Shown here one piece after another: positions 52,207 to 61,800 of a stretch of 64,000 bases of DNA; the first letter of the stretch is position 1; the number at the start of each line of letters is the position of its first letter. The position numbers were made by a program, and so were the translations under genes. The notes under the pieces are model-generated. The model saw only the letters and a program-made list of their open reading frames with translations. It was not told the DNA's origin and made no database searches. The DNA is from an uncultured Candidatus Saccharibacteria bacterium (GTDB lineage: Bacteria > Patescibacteriota > Saccharimonadia > Saccharimonadales > Saccharimonadaceae), in assembly GCA_947303945.1 (NCBI GenBank), contig CAMYZS010000004.1, forward strand, positions 1-64,000, in the 5' to 3' direction.

Positions 52207-52626
52207 ATGCCGATTATCAAATCCGCAAAGAAGGCTGCGCGTCAAGCTACTAAACGCCGCGCTAACAATCAAGCGATTAAGAAGGTTATCCGTAATGCTT
52301 TGAAGGATTTCCATAATAAACCAACCGCCGAAAAGATGGCAGTCGTACAATCCGAATACGACAAGGCTGTTAAGAAAGGCTTGTTAAAGAAGAATACTGC
52401 TAGTCGCCGCAAAGCTGCGCTCGCTAAGTGGGCAAAAGAGCATAATGTAAAGCTATCTACAGGCAAAAAAGCTATTGAGTCAAAAGTTGCCACAAAACCA
52501 GCTACCGAGAAAAAAGCGTCAGCAACCAAGGCTACTACGACAAAAAAGACTGCAGAGAAGAAACCTGCGACAGCTAAGAAAGCTGCTACAAAAAAAGCCG
52601 CTACAAAAAAAGCGACAGAAAAATAA
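52207..52626 (+). CDS. rpsT: 30S ribosomal protein S20 with long Lys/Ala/Thr tail
   Basis: Residues 1-85 are S20 (MPIIKSAKKAARQATKRRANN start and the RRKAALAKWAK end), which binds 16S rRNA during early 30S assembly. Residues 90-139 form a tail of repeated AKKAATKKAT-type units, not present in ordinary S20 (about 87 aa). The tail resembles histone H1-like or disordered nucleic-acid-binding extensions. Start: ATG with AAGGAATAAG; it is monocistronic with a terminator at 52639-52672. Confidence 0.9.
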   Translation: MPIIKSAKKAARQATKRRANNQAIKKVIRNALKDFHNKPTAEKMAVVQSEYDKAVKKGLLKKNTASRRKAALAKWAKEHNVKLSTGKKAIESKVATKPATEKKASATKATTTKKTAEKKPATAKKAATKKAATKKATEK

Positions 52627-52638
52627 AAATGATCCTAT

Positions 52639-52672
52639 AAAATATCTCCGCTTAGTTGCGGAGATATTCTTT
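52639..52672. terminator. Bidirectional terminator after rpsT
   Basis: AATATCTCCGC (52641-52651) and GCGGAGATATT (52658-52668) with a six-base loop and a TCTTT tract. Confidence 0.85.
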
Positions 52673-53234
52673 ATCCGGCGATAGTATCGTGTTCAGACGA
52701 CTCAAGCAGTTCGCCATAACTTTGTTCAATTGGTTTACCCTTTACCTTAAGTACGCGAAAAGTTTCGACTAAATCATTGAAGGCCTCCTCTGGATCATCG
52801 GCGTCGCTTAGATTCGACTCAATACGACCATAATAGCCTGGTAGTCCGTCAATTTTGTCAATATAAATATTAATAGTATCACCCATTGCGAGTTCTTCGC
52901 GGCGACGACTAACCTCATATTTTAACTCGTAGCCAAGCTGATAGACGATATGAGCAGCTTCAGTATAATCCTTAACAACTGTCGAGTTAACAATATCTAA
53001 ATGTTTCTCCTCATAATGACGCCGTAAAACTAACGCATAAATTGTTTTGTCTGGTGCTTTAACAATGGTGCGCAACGAGAGGCGTGGCATCGACTTATCG
53101 CGCGAATAGTTCTTTGGCACGAAAATGCGATCATGCTGCCAATACGCTTCGGAAAACTTAAAATTTATCTCCTCAAGGGTCTGGATAAAATCAGAACGGC
53201 TCTGCAACTTCATTTTAACGATTGATTTCTTCAT
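52671..53234 (-). CDS. CYTH-domain protein
   Basis: A 187-residue protein with the CYTH (class IV adenylate cyclase/thiamine triphosphatase) pattern of alternating charged strands: MPRLSLRTIVKAPDKTIYALVLRRHYEEK, YEVSRRREEL, TINIYIDKIDGLPGYYGRIES. The N-terminal ExExK signature is poorly conserved (VKMKLQSR). CYTH proteins hydrolyse or cyclise triphosphates in a tunnel; the substrate here is unknown. It overlaps rnhA by four bases and is the second gene of that operon. Confidence 0.7.
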   Translation of the reverse strand: MKKSIVKMKLQSRSDFIQTLEEINFKFSEAYWQHDRIFVPKNYSRDKSMPRLSLRTIVKAPDKTIYALVLRRHYEEKHLDIVNSTVVKDYTEAAHIVYQLGYELKYEVSRRREELAMGDTINIYIDKIDGLPGYYGRIESNLSDADDPEEAFNDLVETFRVLKVKGKPIEQSYGELLESSEHDTIAG

Positions 53235-53647
53235 ATTATTTCTCCTTCACGAGCTTTATTCGCCCACTTATCCGCATCCTCATTGCCGTCAGTGCCAACA
53301 TGGCCACGCGTCCATTCGAGAGTAACATCTGGCTTTTCCAAATATAGCGCATATAATTCTCGGACAAGCTCAAGGTTCTTTATTTCGCCCGTTTTCTTTT
53401 TCCAGCCATTTTTTTGCCAACTAGGCGCCCACTTCGTAACAACGTTGACCCAAAATTCGCTATCGGTCGATATTTTGTCGCCAGCATCGGCGATTCTATA
53501 GGCGGCTATGAGCGCCTGTGCCTCCATTCGAATATTGGTCGAGTTGCTCTCGCGGCCAAGTGCGACTGGTTGACCATCAAGAATGACGGCATATCCGCCA
53601 GGGCCAGGGTTTGGGCTTGCGCTGCCATCTGTATAATAGTGTGCCAT
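53231..53647 (-). CDS. rnhA: Ribonuclease HI
   Basis: A 138-residue RNase H that cuts the RNA strand of RNA-DNA hybrids. The catalytic carboxylates are visible as Asp7 (YYTDGSASPNPGPGGY), Glu42 (IRMEAQALI), Asp62 (ISTDSEFW) and a C-terminal Asp in GNEDADKWA; the RGHVGTDGN loop is also typical. A TAGAAT box preceded by TGG (53657-53662) ends nine bases upstream of the ATG and no ribosome site is seen, so the leader is at most a few bases. Confidence 0.93.
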   Translation of the reverse strand: MAHYYTDGSASPNPGPGGYAVILDGQPVALGRESNSTNIRMEAQALIAAYRIADAGDKISTDSEFWVNVVTKWAPSWQKNGWKKKTGEIKNLELVRELYALYLEKPDVTLEWTRGHVGTDGNEDADKWANKAREGEII

Positions 53648-53750
53648 ATATTATATATTCTACCACAGCTAGGTATTTCATTGCCGTAGCTATAGAATTG
53701 TATTATAATATTAATGGACGTAAGTGCGCATACTTAAAGGAGGTGGTAAA

Positions 53751-54119
53751 ATGTGCACGTCAGTAGTAGTTTTTGGGGCGCTAGCATTGATAGTAGTAAT
53801 ATTGCTCATCTATGGCCATTTAAGAGGAGGTTATTACGGTTATTGCATCATGATAGTGGCGGCTATATTTGGGGTAGTTGGGAATTGCGTTGCACTGTTT
53901 AATGCGTTTCCTAGAACGGAAATCCGCCAAATATGCTGGAAGCAGGATAATGTAATATCCGCAATAGACGACAACGGCGAATCGAAGAAGTATCAATTAG
54001 ATAAGATAAAGCATACAGATGCCGAGTACGATAATGGGGACAATATAGTAATCATATCCGATGCTTTAGGGACAGTTTTTTATATCGCTCCGGCCGGAAT
54101 CGTCTCATTAAATGAGTAA
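53751..54119 (+). CDS. Small membrane protein, 122 aa
   Basis: Two N-terminal spans (about 5-25 and 29-52, SVVVFGALALIVVILLIYG and YGYCIMIVAAIFGVVGNCVALF) are followed by a 70-residue acidic cytoplasmic or external domain. Family not recognised. The ATG at 53751 follows AAAGGAGGTGG by four bases; an in-frame start at 53724 lies upstream of that site and is rejected. A terminator closes the gene at 54134-54164. Confidence 0.7.
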   Translation: MCTSVVVFGALALIVVILLIYGHLRGGYYGYCIMIVAAIFGVVGNCVALFNAFPRTEIRQICWKQDNVISAIDDNGESKKYQLDKIKHTDAEYDNGDNIVIISDALGTVFYIAPAGIVSLNE

Positions 54120-54133
54120 CAACATAGTAAAGC

Positions 54134-54164
54134 GTCGCAATCGTTTCGTGATTGCGACTTTTTG
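54134..54164 (+). terminator. Terminator of the 53751 gene
   Basis: GTCGCAATC (54134-54142) and GATTGCGAC (54150-54158), followed by TTTTTGTTT. Confidence 0.9.
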
Positions 54165-54208
54165 TTTCGATTTGGCGCCACCTCTTATTGGTGTTAAAAT
54201 TAGATTAT

Positions 54209-54295
54209 GCCCGCGTGGCGGAATTGGCAGACGCGCTAGCTTCAGGTGCTAGTGCCTTCACGGGCGTGCTGGTTCAACTCCAGTCGCGGGCACCA
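54209..54295 (+). tRNA. tRNA-Leu (anticodon CAG)
   Basis: An 87-nt type II tRNA with encoded CCA: acceptor GCCCGCG/CGCGGGC, anticodon stem CTAGC/GCTAG with loop TTCAGGT, a variable arm (TGCCTTCACGGGCGT), and T-arm GGTTCAACTCC. Between it and 54528 I see no gene. Confidence 0.93.
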
Positions 54296-54527
54296 TTTCT
54301 GAACTATTTTTTGAAGATCATGCCCACTAGGCGATTTAGCTCGAAGCTCGACGATTATACCTATGAGTCACTTATAGACCTATAATTACATCAACGATAT
54401 CCTATCATAATAAATAATTAAAACGTCACGATCTAACCCATTTCGTCTAATGCGTAATGATTAAGTTATTTTTATCATACCACCTTAGCAAAACACAAGC
54501 GGCAATTGGGTGAGTATTTTTTGCTTT

Positions 54528-56030
54528 TCATCGGCCTGAGTTAGGACAGCCTTTTGTTTTTTCTTCAACTACGCCAGCCGCTTCGTTCCAGACAGACTCC
54601 GAGTAAGTGCAGTTCTTGGTGACGTAAAAATCCTTAATGATATTATCATCATTACTTTCTGGATCATTAACTGCGAGTGCATAGTTAACAATTGGGAAAT
54701 AATTGTCAATAAGTTCTACGCGCGCCTCGACTCGGCGAAAGAGATCGTTCGCGCGGCCCGTCGAATCTATGACTGGTTGAACGTTGGCGAACTTGACGCT
54801 ATTACATCCAGATTCATCAGTAGCGCCCTTCTCTTTATAGATACTGTCGCTATCTCTGTCGCAATGTTTAAGCTCAACATTGACTTCGGTTTCTGGGCCA
54901 CCATACGGGAGATTAAGAACTAGGAAAAATGTCGTGCGGTTACGCTTATTGATTGGGTAGCTTTGCGAATAGCCAATCGGCTTAGGAATATAAATATCCG
55001 CAGTGCAAGCATAGCCGTTGGCGGTATCCATATTATCATCAATAAAACAATGCACATCTAACGGTGTATTTTGCGATTTTGTTGCAGAAGCGACGAAAGG
55101 ACCACCATTTGTTGAGAAGTCATCTCCGCCAATGTGATTTGAATATTTTTCCTTGGTAACTCCGTATGGATTAGCAGTAGAGGGACGAAGAGTGATGGAG
55201 CCGCGATTAGTACGTCCGCTCCTGGAGGAATAGAACTGGCTTAATTTAAACGTCTCTGCAGTTTGAATAAGCGTTGCCCGGATTACGGATGGCACGACAG
55301 GCTTCTCGGTAAAGGTATTTTTATAGTTTTCAGTATTGCTTAGAAATATATTATTATCCGTTAGCACACCATTCATTTCGGGGGCACTCTTGAAGCTACG
55401 AAAATCATTAGTATTAAGATTGTTGCTAGTATCATTAACACTCGAAAGGTCTTTACGGCTAAACCAGCTTAATACGATACGGTTGACACTGTCGGTAGAC
55501 TCACCACTATCGGTACGAAGCGGCACAATTTTGGAAGGGTAATTTTCGGTAAGTGTAGTAATGTAGTCTTTATTTTGCGGAGAGACTTTTACACAGGTAT
55601 ATGCCTGATCGAAAGCAGTCGCAGACTCATTAACTTTTTCGCTATTACTCTCCGTCTGAATAATCGTTTCATGATTACTGATATTATAATTCAATGCTTT
55701 TCCAACAAGATCGCAATCTTGCGAGTACTTATCGACATTTGTTTGGAGATAATCAATTAGTTTGTCACATCCGACATTTTGGCCATTAACGGTGTAATTT
55801 GGATTATTAACGCAGTTTTGATAGCGCAAAAGAACGATTTTCGCATCCTCAATACCAGCGAGCGCAGAGTTGTAAGCTGACTGAGAGAGGCTGTAATTAG
55901 ACGTGCGACCCAGTTCCGTAATCATTAAACGAACGAAGCTTAATGCAATAATACTCAGAAGGGTGGCCGTAAATACGACTACATAGATTGCGGCTGCACC
56001 TCTTTTTGTTTCTATCTGTTTTTTCAGCAT
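54528..56030 (-). CDS. PilX/GspK-like minor pilin, 500 aa
   Basis: The N terminus (MLKKQIETKRGAAAIYVVVF) has a basic leader, a Gly before the hydrophobic helix and no Glu at position 5, as in PilX and GspK proteins. The helix (about 12-35) is followed by a 460-residue external domain, much larger than typical PilX. The domain contains Cys pairs (FIDDNMDTANGYACTADIY, ELKHCDRDSD). It starts one base after the stop of the previous gene with AAAGG as ribosome site; the longer frame to 56183 overlaps that gene and is rejected. It is the last gene of the pilin run. Confidence 0.7.
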   Translation of the reverse strand: MLKKQIETKRGAAAIYVVVFTATLLSIIALSFVRLMITELGRTSNYSLSQSAYNSALAGIEDAKIVLLRYQNCVNNPNYTVNGQNVGCDKLIDYLQTNVDKYSQDCDLVGKALNYNISNHETIIQTESNSEKVNESATAFDQAYTCVKVSPQNKDYITTLTENYPSKIVPLRTDSGESTDSVNRIVLSWFSRKDLSSVNDTSNNLNTNDFRSFKSAPEMNGVLTDNNIFLSNTENYKNTFTEKPVVPSVIRATLIQTAETFKLSQFYSSRSGRTNRGSITLRPSTANPYGVTKEKYSNHIGGDDFSTNGGPFVASATKSQNTPLDVHCFIDDNMDTANGYACTADIYIPKPIGYSQSYPINKRNRTTFFLVLNLPYGGPETEVNVELKHCDRDSDSIYKEKGATDESGCNSVKFANVQPVIDSTGRANDLFRRVEARVELIDNYFPIVNYALAVNDPESNDDNIIKDFYVTKNCTYSESVWNEAAGVVEEKTKGCPNSGR

Positions 56031-56031
56031 A

Positions 56032-56904
56032 TTACCTTTCCCCATATTGGTCTGCGTTGTGCGACTCTCCTGTTGCGCGCATTGCAAAATTAAATTTATT
56101 AACAGCACAGTAGTTAAATTCCTGATTGGTAGATTCGACATTGTTGCTATACATAATTTCAGAGCCTGTACAAAAATCTCCATTAGTCAGCACATTTACA
56201 CCACCGCGTATCGTGGCAAGAATAAACATGCCAGAGTAGAAAATCTGACCGGTTTTATTATTCTGAGTAGCAGGAAGAATAACGAAGTCGTAAAGCGCCA
56301 GATCTGCATCATCGTCACTTATTAAGCTTACAATATCTCTTTTATCGCTAACTTCGGTTACCTTTGATTTTAGATTCATACTATCCTCATCTGAACGCTC
56401 GCATGCTTTTCGACTAGTGTCGGGTATTCTAGCAAACTTATAATAATTCTCCTCGTCTCCGACTTTTATGCGAAAAAGACTAGATATATAACTCGAATCT
56501 TCGCGCGCCATCTTAATAGCAGGTGCAGTATTCCAGATATATGAGTAGGATCCAGTACAGAAAACGCCGCCAGCCTGAACGTTTTTCTCGTTATATAGCA
56601 TAGTGGATTCATTATAATAGTTGCGATATACCTTTAGGATATCATCACCGGTAATATTCTTTGTACTATCGGCTGCTGTCGGGTTAATATTCTCTACTAT
56701 TGGCGAGCTAGCGATAGTACGCGATAAATCATTAAGAATATCACGACCGGTTGCGTTAATGGCGCGCATAGATAAGCCTTTGCGATATATCTCAAGAATT
56801 CGCATCGTAACGGTTGCAATGCCCATGAGTAAAACCGCGAGAAATGTCATAGCAATCATAAATTCAATAATCGTGAATGCTTTTTTTTGTTTTTTCTTTG
56901 TCAT
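56032..56904 (-). CDS. PilW/GspJ-like minor pilin
   Basis: A 290-residue prepilin-like protein. KKQKKAFTIIEFMIAMTFLA gives a basic leader, processing before Phe after Ala (-1), and Glu at +5. The external domain includes RAINATGRDILNDLSRTIASSP, close to the start of PilW/PulJ globular domains. Its start overlaps the stop of the preceding gene by one base. It would be processed by a prepilin peptidase not located in this window. Confidence 0.75.
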   Translation of the reverse strand: MTKKKQKKAFTIIEFMIAMTFLAVLLMGIATVTMRILEIYRKGLSMRAINATGRDILNDLSRTIASSPIVENINPTAADSTKNITGDDILKVYRNYYNESTMLYNEKNVQAGGVFCTGSYSYIWNTAPAIKMAREDSSYISSLFRIKVGDEENYYKFARIPDTSRKACERSDEDSMNLKSKVTEVSDKRDIVSLISDDDADLALYDFVILPATQNNKTGQIFYSGMFILATIRGGVNVLTNGDFCTGSEIMYSNNVESTNQEFNYCAVNKFNFAMRATGESHNADQYGER

Positions 56905-57752
56905 TATTCAATCACCTCTGGATTATATAGGCGAACGATAGTTGAAACCGTGCTTGGAGCGAAAGAGCCAACACTATGCCAGCAAGAGCGGATATAGAAG
57001 TCGAAGTAATTTGATCTAATAGGGTCATCCTGATTGTCGCCTACAGCAATGATAAAAATGCCTTCTGCGCGCTCTACGCGATTATAAACTTGTTTTTCCG
57101 CGAGTGAGCTCGATTCGTTATTGTTCTCGCTACTATGAGATTCGTCGTTGATAGCACGACCAAGCCCAGTATCGCTAGTCTTCTTATAAATAATACGCGG
57201 ATATAAAGGAGTCGTGGTGAGGCGCGACGAGGCGTCAACAGACCTGGTGCCACCATCCTCATTCACCGTTACGCCGACAATGATATCATCAATAACCGTT
57301 TGGTAAGAGTTGCCATCATATGATGTGCCAGAGTCTGGTAGGATCAGACGAGTATTTAGAACAAATGCGTTATATCCAGCCACCATACCGTTCGCGCCGT
57401 AAGCCTCGTCACAGGAATGAATCTTATTAATATCAAATTCGACAGTGGCGCCAGTATGTTCATCCTCAATTTGCTGAGGCTTTCGCGCGATTGCGCGAAG
57501 CGCATCCCAAAGTGAACGGAACTGACTCGATTTTTTATCAAGTTGACGTTCAGCGATATAGCTATGATGAATATAGCGTAGAGCTTCAGCTTGATTGTCG
57601 ACTTCATTGCGTGCCATAGTAAATTCAAGAGTACGCTGAGCATCATTGATGCCACTATTCATTAGGTTGATCGAAATAATAGCAATAAGGGCAAAAATAG
57701 CGATTGCTATCATTACTTCAATAATTGTGTCACCGCGTTTTCTTATTTGCAT
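56904..57752 (-). CDS. PilV/GspI-like minor pilin
   Basis: A 282-residue prepilin-like protein starting MQIRKRGDTIIEVMIAIAIF: processing after Gly7, Glu at +5 and a long hydrophobic helix. The next segment, NDAQRTLEFTMARNEVDNQAEALRYI, matches the helix continuation of PilV/GspI pilins. It overlaps the upstream gene by ten bases. Confidence 0.75.
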   Translation of the reverse strand: MQIRKRGDTIIEVMIAIAIFALIAIISINLMNSGINDAQRTLEFTMARNEVDNQAEALRYIHHSYIAERQLDKKSSQFRSLWDALRAIARKPQQIEDEHTGATVEFDINKIHSCDEAYGANGMVAGYNAFVLNTRLILPDSGTSYDGNSYQTVIDDIIVGVTVNEDGGTRSVDASSRLTTTPLYPRIIYKKTSDTGLGRAINDESHSSENNNESSSLAEKQVYNRVERAEGIFIIAVGDNQDDPIRSNYFDFYIRSCWHSVGSFAPSTVSTIVRLYNPEVIE

Positions 57753-58756
57753 TCATATTCTCCGTCTTCAAAAGTCATACCGCTTGATGCGTCTTTTGCT
57801 AAATCGAGATTAATAAGCTCTACGGCATTTTGCCCCATGCCACCGCGTTGGACTTTAATAAGTCGGCGTGCATTATTATATGTTTGGTTGTCGCCAGAAT
57901 CAACGCAGATATCGAGGTCTTGAATTTTGAAATGCCCAGAGTCAAGATATTGATTAATACCGTATGTATCAATAATTGTTGAAGCGGCAGTCTCTTCGCC
58001 TTGACCGCCATTCTTCTTGTTTATGTCTTCATATTTAATATAATTGTCGCCATCTTTAATGGCATCATTCCAGACATATGTCCTAATCGACCCATCGCGT
58101 GGCGAACGGAATATTAAGAGTGTCTTATGCATTGTGGAGCCATCAACATTTACAAATTTCGTACCCCATTTTGCAGACTGGATGCGCGAGCTATCTGCCG
58201 CACGTACGAAACAATGGCTAAAAGTATCGTCGCAATGATAAAACATATTGTTTGCGCTTGCAATATTCTTTAGAATCTCTAAGTCTGTCATACTTGAATC
58301 TAGTTCTTGGCTATTCGCCTTCAAAACTGCTGAATAATCGCGGCCAATAAGCTCCGTAGTCTCTATGTAATTATCATTCAGAAATACAACAGCTCCGTAA
58401 ATAACGCAGTTTGTGCGACCGCGATAAGAGATACTATCTGCCGCAAGTGTCGATTGTGCCTTAAAGTAGCTCCCTGGACCAGTAGTGGCGTCAAAATCAG
58501 TATCACTGCTAGTTAGACCATAACAACTGGCGTCATTCTTGTTGTGACGAATTGAGATTTCCGTATCGGTTACGAATGAGTATTGATCACGAAGCATATT
58601 AACCGTGTCCTGAACAGCATCGTTATACCGCTGCCTGGCAATATTGCCACCTAGACCGCCAAGGATACCGACAAGCAAGAGTCCACTTAATGCTAGAAAC
58701 AACATCACCTCAATAATAGTGAAACCTTTATGGTGAGCTCCCATATATTTAGCCAT
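57743..58756 (-). CDS. FimT/GspH-like pilin, leaderless start
   Basis: A 337-residue prepilin-like protein with the class III signal MAKYMGAHHKG-FTIIEVMLFLAL, cleaved after Gly, Glu at +5. The external domain follows (NIARQRYNDAVQDTVNMLRD is a FimT-like start). The start at 58756 is chosen because a perfect TATAAT (58763-58768) ends six bases before it and no ribosome site exists; the upstream in-frame ATGs overlap this -10 box. It therefore has its own promoter within the pilin run. Confidence 0.75.
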   Translation of the reverse strand: MAKYMGAHHKGFTIIEVMLFLALSGLLLVGILGGLGGNIARQRYNDAVQDTVNMLRDQYSFVTDTEISIRHNKNDASCYGLTSSDTDFDATTGPGSYFKAQSTLAADSISYRGRTNCVIYGAVVFLNDNYIETTELIGRDYSAVLKANSQELDSSMTDLEILKNIASANNMFYHCDDTFSHCFVRAADSSRIQSAKWGTKFVNVDGSTMHKTLLIFRSPRDGSIRTYVWNDAIKDGDNYIKYEDINKKNGGQGEETAASTIIDTYGINQYLDSGHFKIQDLDICVDSGDNQTYNNARRLIKVQRGGMGQNAVELINLDLAKDASSGMTFEDGEYECK

Positions 58757-58762
58757 ACTATT

Positions 58763-58768
58763 ATTATA
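58763..58768 (-). promoter_or_regulatory. -10 box directly before the FimT/GspH-like gene
   Basis: TATAAT on the minus strand, six bases before the ATG at 58756. The geometry is the same as at gatC and murA. Confidence 0.55.
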
Positions 58769-58806
58769 CATTAACATAAGCGAAAAATCTCGTATTTTTA
58801 TTTATA

Positions 58807-61800
58807 CTAATATCTAGGTGGCAACTCGCGCGAGTAGGTCGTAATTGCTTGGTTATAGCGGGTCATTTGGCTAAAGTCCCATAAATAATTATCCATACCA
58901 AGGTAAAATATCTCCGCTCTCTTGATGGAGTTGGGGCCACTATCGAGTCCGGCCGTGCGATTTAATGTAATAGAGCGAGTAATTACTGGAGCCGTAAAAA
59001 TAATCGTCTCATTGCATTGATCGGCAGATATGTTGCCAATTTCGGCTATAGTATCATTTAGAAAATCTGCATAGCTTGCAAAAGCGCAAGTATTGATGTT
59101 ATTTGCAATAATTAAGGCATCTATACGTTTAACCCTGTGCGTAATTAAAATATTATCGGCAATAATAATAGCTTGACGAATCTGAGAAATATCCGTAAAG
59201 TCAGGGTCGCTTTCTCCGATGCGAATATCCTCATCAATAACTAAGGTGCCGGTTATATTCATGACGGCATCCTTAAAGTTGCTGCCCGAGCTCGCAATCA
59301 GTCTTAGCAAAGTTTTATTCGTATTAGAATTAGATCCTAGATAAGCATTCCCAATAATATGAGCTTTAAAATTATCTTTATCGCTGAGTATATTGTCAAG
59401 ATAAGCGTATTTTTTACCATTCGATATAATACACCTAGTAGATGGGTGATCAGATGAGGTGCATGACGACTCTGAAATACTGCTCATATCAACGGTATCT
59501 GTATAGTTATTACTATATCGTCCTTTGACATTATTGATATATCGCTCGATTGCGCGGTTGTTTATATTATTGCTACCAATAAAGCTAGAGCCACTTGCGC
59601 AATCGGCATTCGTAAATGTTTGCGTAGAATACACACAGACCCTAGTATTACTCTCGGTTGCTACGCGAGAGTCGTCGGTGTTTTCGCGTGCCTCATTTAT
59701 GTATACTCCTTTATTCTTAGTATGGTAGCCGTACGTTGCACCAGAAGCCATACCATGACCACTCGCAGTCATTACTTTACCGTAGACCCCATATTCCGAC
59801 CAAGAACCAAACAGATATTGAGTGCCAGCTATACTCTTTGATGTCGTTGATGTAACAAAGCCTTTTTCACCGCCCGCAAAAGCATTTGATGCCTCAATAC
59901 TAATGGCTGGCTTTTTCGCAACAACACTGCAAGTCGTTGCCGTTTTACTGCTACTGCCAGTGCCTTTTAGTGCAATATCACCTAAGCCAGCTCCGTCAAC
60001 CACTGGTTGCATATATTGATCATGGCTATCGGCTGGAGAAACAGTAATACGAGCGCATACCTTCGTGCCAATCTCTAAATCGTCAGGAACTGGAACGTCA
60101 AATGATATATGACTATGGCCACCATCGCTTAGGGAACCGTCCGTGTTCGCGGTTCCATTTAAGTTACCATTTTTATTAAGAACGCCATCATAGCTGCCCG
60201 CGTCAATAGTATGCCTACCGAACCTTGCACCATTCCTGTTTTGATAATAATAATCTACACGGACAGAGGTCTTTTTGGTAATAGTCGCATAAGTATTATC
60301 TTCTGGGTTAGCGCCAAACTTACTATTTTTGCGGGGCGTAACGTAGATATCTGTCCCAATCCTCATACTTTTTCCACCATAAACTACGTGTTTGGCAGCG
60401 TCATTGGAGATTGCTGGCTGGACATTATAGTTATATGGAACCTTTACGGAAGCGGTTGCCCGATATTGATCATTCTGATTATAAGTGCCATTTGGAACTC
60501 CATTGGTAATTTTAAGATTATTCCATTGGATACTTTGAGTAATAACCGTTCCAACATCTGAAGTTCTATTTGTAAAATATGTCGCGTTGCAATTTGAACT
60601 ACTACCTCCTGCGATTTGATAATACGATAAAGAATACTTGGCAGCTGAGGTGTTATTACAGCTATACGACTTAGTGTTATATGTATCCGCATTGGATGAT
60701 TCAATATTTGTATCGGACGGAGAGGTGGCACTCAGTTCAATGGAGTTTCCGGTCGTAAAGCCATTAGCACTAGTACTCAGCCAGGTGCGATCATCGGAAT
60801 ATTTAAGTGGCGAAGTGGAGATTGTGGTCGGGATCTTCTCGCCAAATAAATAACCACTCGCACCAGTTGAGCTTTTACCGGCAGAGTGAAATCTGGTCTT
60901 ATATGTATCGTTGTCGAGGTTTGAGTTATTGACTGCGTATTGAGCGCCAGCGCAGCCTTGATGAATAAAGCGAATCGAATCGCCCGGGCGCGCCCATACG
61001 TCATCTGCGGAGACGGTATGATTCGTGGCAGCTCGAAGGGTTGGCGCAGATGTCGGACTATAGCTATAATTGCCGCCAGAAATAGTTTTATTAGTTGCGC
61101 CGATACGAGCAATATTCCAACCATTATCGACACCATACCGATATGAACTATCGAGTGCACAGGCGGCGAATTTGCGTTTTATCTTGATACATGCCTTTGA
61201 TGTTTCCATCTTCGTACCTACACTCAGGCCCGCGTCCGCATAATATTTATCATGATGCGATATCGTTTCGCAAACAGTAGTCGACTGTTCTGGCAATAGT
61301 TTGATCGTATAAGTCGTGGCGGCGATATTAGCAGTAGCACCAAGGGTCACATTTACTGCACGGTTTCTAGCTCCACCACTTACGCTGCCATGAGAACTTG
61401 AAAATGTAATCGAGGGGTTCAAGTTAAAAGAGTTTACCTGTCCACGGCGACGAAGTGAGTGCGAGAACGTCACATTTGTTGTTTCGCTATCTACGACAAT
61501 ATATTCGCCATCATTGGCCACAACTACGCCGTCCCAATCGGAGGTATTTTCGTAGATTGTATCGTCGACTGTCATCTTGACGGTACTATTCGAGTCAATC
61601 AAACTTGGACGATAAACTTTTGCGCAAACTTTTACGCCCTTGTGTTCGGTCGAGTCTTTGTAGCCAGCACCGTAAGATAGGTTTTTGTACCCAATCTGCT
61701 CGCAGTATTCCGCCCCATTTTCAGCATTATCTGGTATTTTGAAGTCGCGGAAGATAAAACCATTGCTATCGAAGTTTCCACCAGCGTTTCCAAATCTTTT

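Noticed and set aside
54152-54385. Open frame spanning the tRNA-Leu gene
   Set aside because: The frame exists only because it reads through the tRNA; no ribosome site precedes it and the tRNA explains the conservation.
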